This document shows positions 1 to 9,157 of a DNA stretch of 64,000 nucleotides, in pieces (the stretch's first letter is position 1; every line of letters starts with the position of its first letter). A program made the position numbers and the translations under genes. The DNA lies in assembly GCA_024516155.1 (NCBI GenBank), contig JAJJXM010000038.1, positions 1 to 64,000 on the forward strand. The letters run 5' to 3'. The stretch comes from Pyronema omphalodes (taxonomy: Eukaryota > Ascomycota > Pezizomycetes > Pezizales > Pyronemataceae). Under the pieces are notes generated by a model. It was given only the letters and a program-made list of their open reading frames with translations, did no database searches and was not told where the DNA came from.

Positions 1-433
1 GTTCGTCCACCCTTCGTCGTTCGGGGAGGTGGGGATGTCGGTGGTGATTGAGGTAGCGAACTCTTCATCGGGTACGTCCTGCGAGGTGTCTTCGATCTCG
101 GCGTTGGGCGCGATCCATGGGGAGAGGGTGTGGAGGGTGTGGACGAGGCGAGTCAGGGGGCGTACGGCCAGATGCCATGAGTGGTCGTACTCTTGTCGGT
201 GTTGATGGAGGCTTCGTCGGCTCCGGGAGCCGGAAAGGAGACGGGGCATCGCTCGACGATTGGGTGTGAAGTCGGGAGGGTGAGGATCCGAAGGGCGTAC
301 TTCCTCTGCCGGTTGTTAAGCCGGGTCATTACTGGGGGAAGCGCCGCTTCGTTATGGAGGGCCAGGATGGGTGTGGAGGCGAATGCGTTGAGGATCCGGC
401 GGAGTGCTGCGTTTTGCTGTGTTTGAAGGACAC
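1..433 (-). pseudogene. LINE L1 ORF2, C-terminal part (left of G1)
   Basis: This is the reverse complement of the segment between the reverse transcriptase and RNase H of a LINE. It aligns with the plus-strand copy L2 at about 11045-11480, with shared phrases such as QTQQNAALRRILNAF, LALHNEAALPPV and RKYALRILTLP. The RNase H domain would lie left of the window edge. The piece is cut at about 433 by gypsy element G1, and the LINE resumes at 6855. Frames are broken. Bases 429-433 (GACAC) and 6855-6859 (GACGT) are the only candidates for the G1 target duplication and match imperfectly. Confidence 0.85.
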
Positions 434-967
434 TGTCACGGCACACGGCTGACGAGCCGTTGTGTTGCGTCATCATGTTGTCGTGGTTGTTGATTGACAT
501 CGTGCCGTTGTCTTGCCGTGTTGTGTTGTGTTGCCGTTGTGTTGTTGTGTTGTTGTGTGTGCCGTGCCATTGTGACTGAGAGACTGATTGATGATGGATG
601 ACGTACCACGAGCTGGAGAGCTGTGGCGTCGCAGGTGAATTGATGGAGAACGGAAGCTCATGTAGCGATGATTGTATGACGGCCCAGCAAGAGTGCTGGC
701 CGCCCCTTTGTACATAAGGAGGCTTGCCTCCCCGTTGTCGAGATTCTCCATCGAACATCTTGTGTCTTCTCCTTGCTCCTAATATAAGACTTCTTCTCCC
801 AAGTCCTACGTCACTCTTGTCCTTGTCCCTGTCCCTGTTTTGTGTGCCGTCCGTCTGACGAGCACTTCGGTCCTTGTCCTGCCGTTCCCCGTTCCGGAAC
901 CCGCCTAGTCCCTCTTGCCGGTAGTGTTCAGTGTGTTCTTTGAACGTCCGTTCCTAGTTCCCTGACA
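434..967 (+). repeat. G1 5' LTR (534 bp)
   Basis: The LTR runs from TGTCACGG to CCCTGACA. It drives transcription of G1 and supplies its 5' end. It carries a TGTTG-rich microsatellite near 525-565 and a TATA-like stretch (TAATATAAG) near 780. It differs from the 3' LTR by about three substitutions and lacks one TGTTG unit. Confidence 0.93.
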
Positions 968-1002
968 TTACGTTCGATCGATTAATTATTCAACCGACAC
1001 GC

Positions 1003-1246
1003 ATGAACCCCACCGGTTTCTGCCTGGACCTACGCATTAAAACAAGCCTTGGAATCGCACACCCTAAACGAAACCTTTGGGATTCCCGACAGATTCGCTG
1101 GCGCAGTGCGAAGAACCATCCGACGAGCAGAAAATAACTGCTACCTTGTGGTCCGCTGGGAACTCCAGGACTACAGTTACCAGGAGCACATCCGCCGCAC
1201 CATCAGACTCAAGCCAATCCTCAGAGCCCGCCAGAATGCATATTAA
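1003..1246 (+). pseudogene. Small upstream ORF (ORF0) of G1, one-base frameshift
   Basis: A frame of about 80 codons starts at the first ATG after the 5' LTR. It ends at a TAA that overlaps the gag ATG by 11 nt. In G2 the same interval is exactly 243 nt (52491-52733) and encodes a clearly related peptide. Both contain RFAGAVRR and YLVVRWELQ. In G1 the frame needs removal of one T in GGTTTC near 1017; in G2 a TGG has become TGA. So each copy carries one different lesion in the first few codons, while the rest of the frame is kept. No known domain was recognised. It could be a regulatory upstream ORF or an extra N-terminal protein. Confidence 0.55.
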
Positions 1247-2582
1247 ACTTATTGACGAAGGACACTGGCCGCAAATTATGAACGCTGCCACCATGACCCA
1301 GTTCCCCGACGGCCATGAACCGCTTACTTTCACCAAACAACTCGCACAATCCATCTTAGACGCTCAGGACCACCCCACGGGTTATCTCTTAAACGACCTC
1401 GCGGAAACCCCCGGCTCCCGTAACAGCACCCGGGTATCCAGCCCTGTCGCCTCTCGCGCTCCGGAAGCTCCCACCCCTGCTCCCATTCCCCCTGTCGTGA
1501 TCCAGACTGGCTCCGTCCAGGTTTACCCAAACGGCCCAGAACCAGTACCGGGAACCGCCGTACCCCCTACCACAGCCGCAGCCGCAGCCCCCGCCCCCGC
1601 GATAATCGCACCAATTCCAAGACCCCCCCCTCGAGACGCCGAAATCCTCCTAACCCCGGAGGAGCAAGCAGATACAAATGAAATCCACTACTACGAGAAG
1701 GAGCTCACCCGCCAGCGTGAACTCATCAACGCGCTACTCGCCTCCCCCGGCATCCGCGTCACCGGAGACAAAATCTCGGATCCACCAACCTTCGACGGGT
1801 CCAACAGGGAGGATCTCCGCCGCTTTGTCTCTTTGCTTCGCATCAAGTTGGTGAGCGACGAGCTACGCTTCCCAACCCCTCATAAACGGATTTCTTATGC
1901 CATGGGCCGCCTCCGCGGACGCGCCTTGGATCAGATTCTTCCTTACATCAAGGAAAATGGCAACCGCTGGGAACTCAACGACGTCGAGGACGTCATTGAG
2001 ATTTTACAGCGTACCTTTGGAGACCCGGACGAGCGCGCAACGGCTCGTTTCAAACTACAAAATCTCCGACAGAACAACCGCGAATTTTCGGACTACTATG
2101 CAGAGTTCTCCCGCTTAGTCGCAGAGTTAGGCTGGGACGAAGCCGCCACCATGGATGCCCTGCGTAACGGCCTGTCCCTCGAACTGCACGAAAAGTTGGT
2201 TGGTGCCCCGCCCACCACCACGATGCACGAATTTGTTGACCAGTGCCAAAAATTGGACTCCCAATTGAGAGCCCTTGAGAACCTCCGGAAGCTGCGTACC
2301 AACCGCGGCCAAGTTAAACCCACTACCACCGCCACCCCCGCCACCAGTCGCCCCACCCCCGCTACCCAAGCCACCACCGCCTCCTCCAGCAAGCAAACCC
2401 CTGCCCAGGGACCCCGTCAGAAACTGTCGCCACAGGAGCGCGCGACCCGCCTATCAGAAGGACGTTGCCTCTACTGCGGTGGCCTCGGCCACATGGCTGC
2501 GTCGTGCCCCGCCAAGACGAATGTTAAAGTGGCGAGCGTGGAATTATTGGATACTGAAGAAGAGGTGTCGGGAAAAGAATAA
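1236..2582 (+). CDS. gag: Gag polyprotein of G1
   Basis: The start chosen is the ATG at 1236, which is also the ATG shared with G2 (MHVKVIEEGHW there). The predicted protein is 448 residues. The N-terminal third is Pro/Ala-rich. It is followed by a conserved capsid-like region (FDGSNREDLRRFVSLLRIK, then FGDPDERATARFKLQNLRQ). Near the C-terminus is one CCHC zinc knuckle, CLYCGGLGHMAASC (C-x2-C-x4-H-x4-C). Gag forms the particle and binds the element RNA. The stop TAA (2580-2582) lies in the spacer of a candidate -1 frameshift signal that would fuse Gag to Pol. Longer readings from TTG at 1077 are unlikely because that codon is not ATG and G2 does not support it. Confidence 0.88.
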   Translation: MHIKLIDEGHWPQIMNAATMTQFPDGHEPLTFTKQLAQSILDAQDHPTGYLLNDLAETPGSRNSTRVSSPVASRAPEAPTPAPIPPVVIQTGSVQVYPNGPEPVPGTAVPPTTAAAAAPAPAIIAPIPRPPPRDAEILLTPEEQADTNEIHYYEKELTRQRELINALLASPGIRVTGDKISDPPTFDGSNREDLRRFVSLLRIKLVSDELRFPTPHKRISYAMGRLRGRALDQILPYIKENGNRWELNDVEDVIEILQRTFGDPDERATARFKLQNLRQNNREFSDYYAEFSRLVAELGWDEAATMDALRNGLSLELHEKLVGAPPTTTMHEFVDQCQKLDSQLRALENLRKLRTNRGQVKPTTTATPATSRPTPATQATTASSSKQTPAQGPRQKLSPQERATRLSEGRCLYCGGLGHMAASCPAKTNVKVASVELLDTEEEVSGKE

Positions 2583-2614
2583 ACCAGCTGCGAGAAGATG
2601 GCTCTGCCGCTGGT
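2570..2614 (+). promoter_or_regulatory. Candidate -1 ribosomal frameshift signal, gag to pol
   Basis: The heptamer GGGAAAA (2570-2576) lies in the gag frame as G GGA AAA, the X XXY YYZ pattern. A 6-nt spacer (GAATAA, holding the gag stop) follows. Next comes a possible stem-loop. ACCAGC 2583-2588 pairs with GCTGGT 2609-2614, GC 2590-2591 pairs with GC 2606-2607, and GAG 2592-2594 pairs with CTC 2602-2604. The loop is AAGATGG. Pol is open in exactly the -1 frame from the heptamer. G2 keeps the heptamer (54092-54098), spacer length and outer stem (54105-54110 with 54131-54136). Confidence 0.8.
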
Positions 2615-5600
2615 GGGAATATTATTGCTGATACATTGCTATTATCGGGCGCAAGTTTTACTGGAAAGTTAGAATGCAAACACCTTGTTCTCTCCTGTTC
2701 CTTGTTTTCCAATAACCGCTCCGTGAAAACAGTAGCGCTCGTTGACTGCGGCGCCACTGGTATCGCCTTTGTTGACCGCAATTTCGCCCGCCATCACAAA
2801 CTCCCCCTAACCCCCCTATCCACCGCTCGAACGGTCGAAGTTATCGACGGCCGCCCCATATCCTCAGGAAAAATCACACACCTCGCCCAAGTAGAGTGCA
2901 CCATCAACGGTCACTCGGAAATCCTTCCCATGTTTGTCACCAAGCTGGGTCACTACCCGGTGGTGTTGGGTATCCCCTGGTTGAAGAAACACGATGTAAC
3001 AATAAGCTTCAGTTCCAACACTGTAAGCTTCGACTCCCAATACTGCCTAAGGAACTGCACCCCGTTGCCTGTAAGCACAACCGGTGTCGAGGTCCTGGAC
3101 TCGAGGCCCCCTCCCGCTGTCCACGAGCCCGACACAAACCCCATGCCGGAGTTAGAAGACTCGGTCCCCGACCCCCCGGAAGAACCCCCAATAGCGATCT
3201 CAAGTCTAACCATCTCCGACTTCAAAGAAATGGTAGAAGACGAAAGCCTGACAGTGTTCTCGCTATCGTTGCACGAGATCACCGTCGCCCTACAAGACAA
3301 GCCCCCCCTCACGGACGACGAACTGAAAGACATGATCCCCGAAGAGTATCATGACTACCTCGATTTATTCAAGGAGGTCAACGCGAACGAACTCCCCCCG
3401 CACCGACCCTACGACCACAAGATCCCACTGAAAGAGGGATTCGTCCCCCCCTTTGGCCCGCTATACTCGCTGTCACGCAACGAGTTGCAGACGCTGAAAA
3501 CGTGGCTCGATGAGAATTTGGAGAAAGGATTTATACAACGCTCCCAATCACCAGCCGCCTCGCCTATATTATTTGTGAAAAAATCAGACGGATCCCTACG
3601 CCTGTGTGTCGACTACCGGAGACTGAATGAAGGTACCGAGAAGAACCGGTACCCGCTGCCATTGATACAGGAAACGATGATGAATCTTTCCAAAGCTCAA
3701 TACTTTACGACCCTTGATGTCCGCAGCGCTTATAACCTTATCAGAATGGCAGAGGGCGAAGAATGGAAGACGGCCTTCCGCACAAGGTACGGCCTGTTCG
3801 AATCGAAAGTGATGCCCTTTGGGCTCACCAACGCGCCTGCCGATTTCCAGGCATTTATAAATGATGTCCTGAGACCATACCTAGACCAGTTTTGTACGGC
3901 ATACTTGGACGATATCCTCGTATTCTCCGAAACAAAGCCCGATCACACCGCACACGTCCGAAAGATCTTGGAACGACTCAAAGAAGAAAAACTGCACTTG
4001 AAGCCAGAGAAGTGTAAGTTTGCTAAGGCAGAACTACAGTACCTGGGCTACAACATCGGCCGCGACGGCGCGCGCATGATGGATTCCAAAGTAGCCACAG
4101 TGAGAGATTGGAAGGAACCAACCACTTTGAAACAGGTCCAAGAGTTCCTAGGCTTCGCGAATTTCTACCGAAGATTTATCAAAGACTACTCAAAAGTGGT
4201 CTCCCCGCTGACGGCTCTGACCAAAAAGAAAGATGGTAAAGCAATCCCCTTTATCTGGGGTAAAGATCAGCAGAGCGCCTTCGACCGACTGAAGGACGCA
4301 TTTACATCAGCACCTATTCTCAAGCACTTCGACTACGAGAAACCGATTGTAGTAGAAACAGACGCATCTGACTATGTGTCTGCTGGAGTCTTATCACAAT
4401 ACGACGACGATAACGTGTTACACCCCGTCGCATTTTATTCCAAGAAGCATTCCCCGGCAGAATGCAACTACGAAATCTACGACAAAGAACTACTGGCAAT
4501 AGTTCGTTGTTTCGAGGAATGGCGTCCCCACTTAGAGGGCTCCGCCTTCCCTATAAAAGTATTGACGGATCACAAGAATCTCGAATACTTTATGACTACA
4601 AAGCTGCTGAACAGACGACAAGCACGCTGGTCCGAGTTCCTGTCTCGGTTTAACTTTGTGATCACCTATCGACCGGGAACGTTGGGAGGAAAACCGGACG
4701 CCCTGACAAGAAGAGCCGCCGACCTCCCGGAAGAGGGAGACGAACGCATACTGGCGAACCAGCAAGCTGTTCTGAAGCCACAGAACTTTCAGTTATGCAT
4801 GACCCCGCCCATGAAACTCGCACCTTCCGAAGTAGACCTCCTGTTCACAGAGGGCTACAAGACAGATTCATTCCCCAACCGAGTGTTGGGAATGCTGGAA
4901 GATGGCACACAAATCTGTAAGGACATATCGCTCGCCGATTGTTCCGTGTTGGAAAACAGATTGTACTACCGAGATTGCCTCTATGTCCCCGCGCTGGATA
5001 AACTACGATTGAAACTACTGCAAGATCACCACGACCCCCCCACCATGGGACACCCGGGCCGTGCGAAGACTTTCGAACTCCTCGCCAGGAATTATTACTG
5101 GCCCTCGATGAGAAAAGATGTGGACCAATTCGTCCGAAATTGCCACACCTGTAAAAGAACAAAGGCTACCCGCCACGCACCCTATGGAACCTTGAAGCCC
5201 CTACCGGTCCCGCACCACCCTTGGCAGAATATATCGGTGGACTTTCTTACTGGACTACCGACATCAGAAGGCTTCGACGCAATATGTGCGATCGTTGGCC
5301 GACTAATGAAACAGCGGCACTTAGTGCCCTGTCATTCCACGATAGACGCAGAAGGCTTCGCGCAACTCTTCCTGGAAAACGTATTCAAACTACACGGCCT
5401 GCCAGACACAGTAGTGTCCGACCGCGGTCCGCAATTTGTGGCCCATTTCTGGAAACACCTGGCAAATTGCATGGGTATCGAAATTGCCACAAGTACGGCC
5501 TTCCATCCCCAAACCAACGGCCAAACAGAGAGAATTAACGCGGTTACGGAACAATATCTCCGCGCGTACGTCTGTTATTTACAAGACGATTGGAAGAAAT

Positions 5601-6304
5601 TTTTACCACTGGCAGAATTTGCTGCAAATAACCAAGTATCGGATACAACGTCGCTGTCTCCGTTCTACGCTATATACGGTCGACACCCCAAGTGCTCTTT
5701 CGAACTGGAAATCAGGACAGACAATCCTGAAGAAGTGAAAGCGAACGAGGTAGCGGAAAGGATGTCACACATCCATGACGTCTTACGTTCGGAAATGAAA
5801 TACGCCCAAGCCCGCCACATAGAAGCCGCCGACAATTCCCGACTCCCCGTGCCGGTCTTCAAACCAGGAGACCTGGTATGGCTGGACGCCCGCCACCTCA
5901 GAACCCGCCGCCCCTCAAAGAAACTAGAAAACAAACACCTAGGCCCCTTCACCGTGTTACGGCCTATTGGATCCCACGCCTATGAATTGGATATACCGGA
6001 GACCATGAAACACCACAGGACCTTCCCCGTGTCCCTACTAAACCCAGCCCCTTCGGACCCCCTCCCTGGCCAGATTATTCCACCGCCCCTACCGGTAGTA
6101 GTAGACGGCGAAGAAGAATGGTTCGTGGATGAAATTCTGGATAGCCGTTGGTCAAGAGGAAACCTGCAGTACCTCGTCAAGTGGACCGGCCATGACTCTC
6201 CAACCTGGGAACCGGAAACGAACCTATCCGAAACTGAGGCCGCTGAGAAATTTCACCAGTTATACCCAGACAAACCTTCTCCTCTCGTAGGAACTCGAGC
6301 CTAA
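2573..6304 (+). CDS. pol: Pol polyprotein of G1 (protease, RT, RNase H, integrase, chromodomain)
   Basis: The frame is open from the slippery site and has no ATG early on, so translation probably enters by -1 frameshift. It encodes about 1240 residues. Domain order: aspartic protease with VDCGAT (DCGA instead of the usual D-S/T-GA); reverse transcriptase with YLDDILVF near nt 3902; RNase H with VETDASDY near 4350; integrase with a zinc-binding HHCC region (nt 5020-5165) and a catalytic core containing VDF, SDRGPQF and HPQTNGQTER; and a C-terminal chromodomain (FVDEILDSR, YLVKWTGHD, TWEP) at about 6118-6280. The chromodomain places it among chromoviruses, which often target chromatin. The frame is intact. 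It makes cDNA in the particle and integrates it in the nucleus. Confidence 0.93.
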   Translation, partial: KRINQLREDGSAAGGNIIADTLLLSGASFTGKLECKHLVLSCSLFSNNRSVKTVALVDCGATGIAFVDRNFARHHKLPLTPLSTARTVEVIDGRPISSGKITHLAQVECTINGHSEILPMFVTKLGHYPVVLGIPWLKKHDVTISFSSNTVSFDSQYCLRNCTPLPVSTTGVEVLDSRPPPAVHEPDTNPMPELEDSVPDPPEEPPIAISSLTISDFKEMVEDESLTVFSLSLHEITVALQDKPPLTDDELKDMIPEEYHDYLDLFKEVNANELPPHRPYDHKIPLKEGFVPPFGPLYSLSRNELQTLKTWLDENLEKGFIQRSQSPAASPILFVKKSDGSLRLCVDYRRLNEGTEKNRYPLPLIQETMMNLSKAQYFTTLDVRSAYNLIRMAEGEEWKTAFRTRYGLFESKVMPFGLTNAPADFQAFINDVLRPYLDQFCTAYLDDILVFSETKPDHTAHVRKILERLKEEKLHLKPEKCKFAKAELQYLGYNIGRDGARMMDSKVATVRDWKEPTTLKQVQEFLGFANFYRRFIKDYSKVVSPLTALTKKKDGKAIPFIWGKDQQSAFDRLKDAFTSAPILKHFDYEKPIVVETDASDYVSAGVLSQYDDDNVLHPVAFYSKKHSPAECNYEIYDKELLAIVRCFEEWRPHLEGSAFPIKVLTDHKNLEYFMTTKLLNRRQARWSEFLSRFNFVITYRPGTLGGKPDALTRRAADLPEEGDERILANQQAVLKPQNFQLCMTPPMKLAPSEVDLLFTEGYKTDSFPNRVLGMLEDGTQICKDISLADCSVLENRLYYRDCLYVPALDKLRLKLLQDHHDPPTMGHPGRAKTFELLARNYYWPSMRKDVDQFVRNCHTCKRTKATRHAPYGTLKPLPVPHHPWQNISVDFLTGLPTSEGFDAICAIVGRLMKQRHLVPCHSTIDAEGFAQLFLENVFKLHGLPDTVVSDRGPQFVAHFWKHLANCMGIEIATSTAFHPQTNGQTERINAVTEQYLRAYVCYLQDDWKKFLPLAEFAANNQVSDTTSLSPFYAIYGRHPKCSFELEIRTDNPEEVKANEVAERMSHIHDVLRSEMKYAQARHIEAADNSRLPVPVFKPGDLVWLDARHLRTRRPSKKLENKHLGPFTVLRPIGSHAYELDIPETMKHHRTFPVSLLNPAPSDPLPGQIIPPPLPVVVDGEEEWFVDEILDSRWSRGNLQYLVKWTGHDSPTWEPETNLSETEAAEKFHQLYPDKPSPLVGTRA

Positions 6305-6305
6305 C

Positions 6306-6312
6306 GGGGGGG
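6306..6312 (+). other. Polypurine tract of G1
   Basis: A run of seven G residues lies three bases before the 3' LTR and just after the pol stop. This is the expected place for the plus-strand primer. G2 has a matching G-run at about 57829-57835. Confidence 0.7.
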
Positions 6313-6315
6313 TAC

Positions 6316-6854
6316 TGTCACGGCACACGGCTGACGAGCCGTTGTGTTGCGTCATCATGTTGTCGTGGTTGTTGATTGACATCGTGCCGTTGTCTTGCCG
6401 TGTTGTGTTGTGTTGTGTTGCCGTTGTGTTGTTGTGTTGTTGTGTGTGCCGTGCCATTGTGACTGAGAGACTGATTGACGATGGATGACGTACCACGAGC
6501 TGGAGAGCTGTGGCGTCGCAGGTGAATTGATGGAGAACGGAAGCTCATGTAGCGATGATTGTATGACGGCCCAGCAAGAGTGCTGGCCGCCCCTTTCTAC
6601 ATAAGGAGGCTTGCCTCCCCGTTGTCGAGATTCTCCATCGAACGTCTTGTGTCTTCTCCTTGCTCCTAATATAAGACTTCTTCTCCCAAGTCCTACGTCA
6701 CTCTTGTCCTTGTCCCTGTCCCTGTTTTGTGTGCCGTCCGTCTGACGAGCACTTCGGTCCTTGTCCTGCCGTTCCCCGTTCCGGAACCCGCCTAGTCCCT
6801 CTTGCCGGTAGTGTTCAGTGTGTTCTTTGAACGTCCGTTCCTAGTTCCCTGACA
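6316..6854 (+). repeat. G1 3' LTR (539 bp)
   Basis: It is nearly identical to 434-967, with one extra TGTTG unit and about three substitutions. It ends CCCTGACA at 6854. LINE L1 sequence resumes at 6855. Confidence 0.93.
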
Positions 6855-8746
6855 GACGTTGGCGAGGTCTCTCTGATTGTTCCACCATATCTCCGCGCCA
6901 AAGTCCGCTTTGGACTGGACACATGCCTGGTATATCAGTCTCGTCGCGGAAGGGGTCAGACCTGTCTTGTATCGTGCAAGCCTACACAGTGCGTTAAGGG
7001 TTCTTCGTGCTGCGGTTGCTCTCTTATTTACATTTTGTCTAAAGGTAAGTTTTCTGTCTCAGTACATGCCAATCCACCGTACTACGTCCTTCTCTTCTCC
7101 TTGCGTACCCGGCGTGACCACTGTCCCATTCGGCAGGTTAACCTTCTCTTCTTCGGTGATTGTATTGGTGCGAGCCCAGTGGAAGTGGAGTAGTTCCGAC
7201 TTGGAGTCGTCGAAAGCTACCGCGTTCGTGTCGGCCCATCTGAATGCTGTCGCTGTGACCTTTTCCAGTGCGCGTGCGTTGTCTTTGCACGTTCTGCCTT
7301 GTACGACTATGGCTACGTCGTCTATGTAGCTAGGCGTCCAAGCGTAGGGGTGTACCTGTTCCAGCTCGTCGAGAAGCGGGCGTAGGTATAGTAAGAACAG
7401 TATGGAGGATGCGGGGGAACCTTGCGGGATTCCGGTCTTGACCGGGCGTTGTTTGTCGGTTTGGCCATCAAAAGCGAGGGCGATTGTGCGGTCCTCGAGG
7501 GACGACTTGCACCACGAGAGCACCGGTTTCGGGCAGCCGAGTTGGCGGAGGGTTTGTTGCAACCTGTCGGCAGAGACGTTGTCAAATGCCCCACGGACGT
7601 CTAGAAAGAGTGCAGTTGTTATCATGCCGTTAGTTTTTCCCATCTCTGCGTCGTGAACTAATGCCATCGCTGCGTCCACCGTGGATCGCTGAGGGCGTCC
7701 TCCGATTTGGTCCCTGTGCAACAGACCATGGGCGTCTGCCATGACCCCCAAGCGTGTTGTCATCAGCTTCTCGAGGACCTTACCTAGGCAATTTAGGAGG
7801 GCGATCGGTCTGTACGCCTTCGGGTTACTGTAGTCGGGTTCATTGGGCTTTGGGATGATGACCGTTGTGGCTTGTCGCCAACAGCGCGGGTGGTATCCTG
7901 TCGTGCCCAGTGTGGCATAGAGCGTGTTGATTTGGTCGGGGATAGCTAGGTATACTTGCCTGAGGCAGGCGAACGTGATTCCGTCAGGCCCGGGTGCCTT
8001 CTTCGGCGAGGAGGTGAAGATGGCGGTTTTCTTTTCAGTCGGTGCGAAGGTGTTCCATTGTAGTTCTCGGCGGGGTTTGAGGGAGGATGGGGGTGGGGGC
8101 GGAGGTGGTGGAGGGAACAGTTTCTGGAAGTCTTCGATTTTGGATTCGAACGAGCTACATTCTGTTTCCTGTCCGTTTATTGTCGCTCGGAGGTTGGGGG
8201 TTAGCTGGGCCCGACGAGGGTTTGTGTACCTGAACGCTTGCCACACATCTGGTCCTTCCGCTTGAGCCAGGTGTTCCTTCCATTTTGCGTCCTTCGCATG
8301 TCGTATTGTGCGGTGGTAGGCCTTTCGTAGTTGCTTGTACGCTGTGTGGTATTCGTCGGTCCTGGTGCGTTTCCAGTGACGGCGAGCCAGGGTCATTTGT
8401 TTTCGGGCGGCTGCTACCTCCAGGGTCCACCATCTCTTTGATCGAGGGGTCACCTGTAGGGCGGGGGTGGAGGTTTTGGCCGCTTGTACAATGTTGTCGC
8501 TGAGGGTGTTGACCCACTCGTCGAGGTTTTCTGGGGTGGGGTTGGCGTGGTATTGAGCCCAGAGCTCTGTGGCTTCGTCACAGGAGACGCGGAGGGTGGT
8601 CGCAAAGAGGTCCCTGTCGGTTTTTTTCCAGTTTAGTTGCTGCGTTGGCAGGGTGACTTCTGAGTCCGGGTGTATTGTTTTCACTTCGAAGCGGAGCACT
8701 TCGTCGTCGGATCCCGTTGCGATGTCGTCGTCAAGCGCACCAACTC
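6855..8746 (-). pseudogene. LINE L1 ORF2, RT part (right of G1)
   Basis: Read on the minus strand this is the LINE reverse transcriptase. It starts just before the end of the endonuclease domain (SDDEVLRFEV). The frame stays open from 8699 to 7059 and includes SSPKKAPGPDGITFAC, IPKPNEPDYSN, RDQIGGRPQRS, GIPQGSPAS and YIDDVAIV. The frame then breaks, and the RT end runs to 6855, next to G1. The endonuclease N-terminus is missing, so the copy was 5'-truncated or was cut by the element at 8747. It is 5'-to-5' with L2 and forms a large inverted repeat with it. Confidence 0.88.
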
Positions 8747-9027
8747 AGACAGACAACCCCCTCCGCGAAGAAGACTTGGGCAGAAGTCGTCAAGAGCGGA
8801 GGCATCAACGTCCAGATTGTGCTTGCGAATGGCAATCTTGGACTTACGACACCACCGACAAGAAGGGCAGAGAGGCGAGGCGGGGCAGCGAGAAGGCTGA
8901 GGAAGAAGGAGGGAGAAGGGAAGAGAGGGGAGGAGAAGAGGGGCAGGGCTGGCCCGGGTGTCTCAAAGGGCAAAGAGTCAGGAGACACCAGCGGGGGAGT
9001 TGAGAGAGGAGAGGAGAGTGGGGTTTG
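8747..9027 (+). pseudogene. LINE ORF1 C-terminal fragment
   Basis: This fragment matches the end of the ORF1 seen in L3 and L4: KKTWAEVVKSGG, NVQIVL and LGLTTPPTRR. It is followed by a purine-rich low-complexity tail coding Gly, Glu, Arg and Lys. It has no start codon and ends where a T-rich run begins. It is a displaced piece, not a gene. Confidence 0.75.
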
Positions 9028-9157
9028 TTGTTTGTTGTTTGTTTTCTCATTACTTGTTTGCAACCTTAAGGTCATGACAAGAGACAGATAAATACAAAGA
9101 AAGAAAGAAAAGGAAACGCAAAAGCAAAACCCCTGTCTCCACGTCTGCCCTTTTCCT
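9028..9157 (-). mobile_element. Short LINE 3'-end fragment, inverted
   Basis: The reverse complement matches the 3' terminus of L2 (13140-13240). It shares ACTTGTTTGCAACCTTAAGG, a stretch resembling GGGACAGATAAATAC, and an A/C-rich tail near 9028-9045. It is about 130 bp, as expected of a severely 5'-truncated LINE insertion or a rearrangement product. It sits between the ORF1 fragment and L2. Confidence 0.6.

Larger units (their letters stand above)
434..6854 (+). mobile_element. G1: complete Ty3/gypsy chromovirus inserted in LINE L1
   Basis: This is a full LTR retrotransposon of about 6.4 kb. In order it has a 5' LTR, a small upstream ORF, gag, pol in the -1 frame, a G-run polypurine tract and a 3' LTR. 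The LTRs begin TGTCACGG and end CCCTGACA. I count about three substitutions and one 5-bp repeat-length difference between them, so the insertion is young. Gag and Pol are both open, so the element may be or recently was active. The LINE sequence continues on both sides, which fixes the element's outer limits. The tRNA primer site after the 5' LTR is not obvious; TTACGTTCGATC follows the LTR in both G1 and G2. Confidence 0.95.

Noticed and set aside
1077..1235. Gag start at TTG 1077
   Set aside because: Not an ATG, and the added N-terminus is not conserved in G2. The overlapping small frame is the conserved one here.
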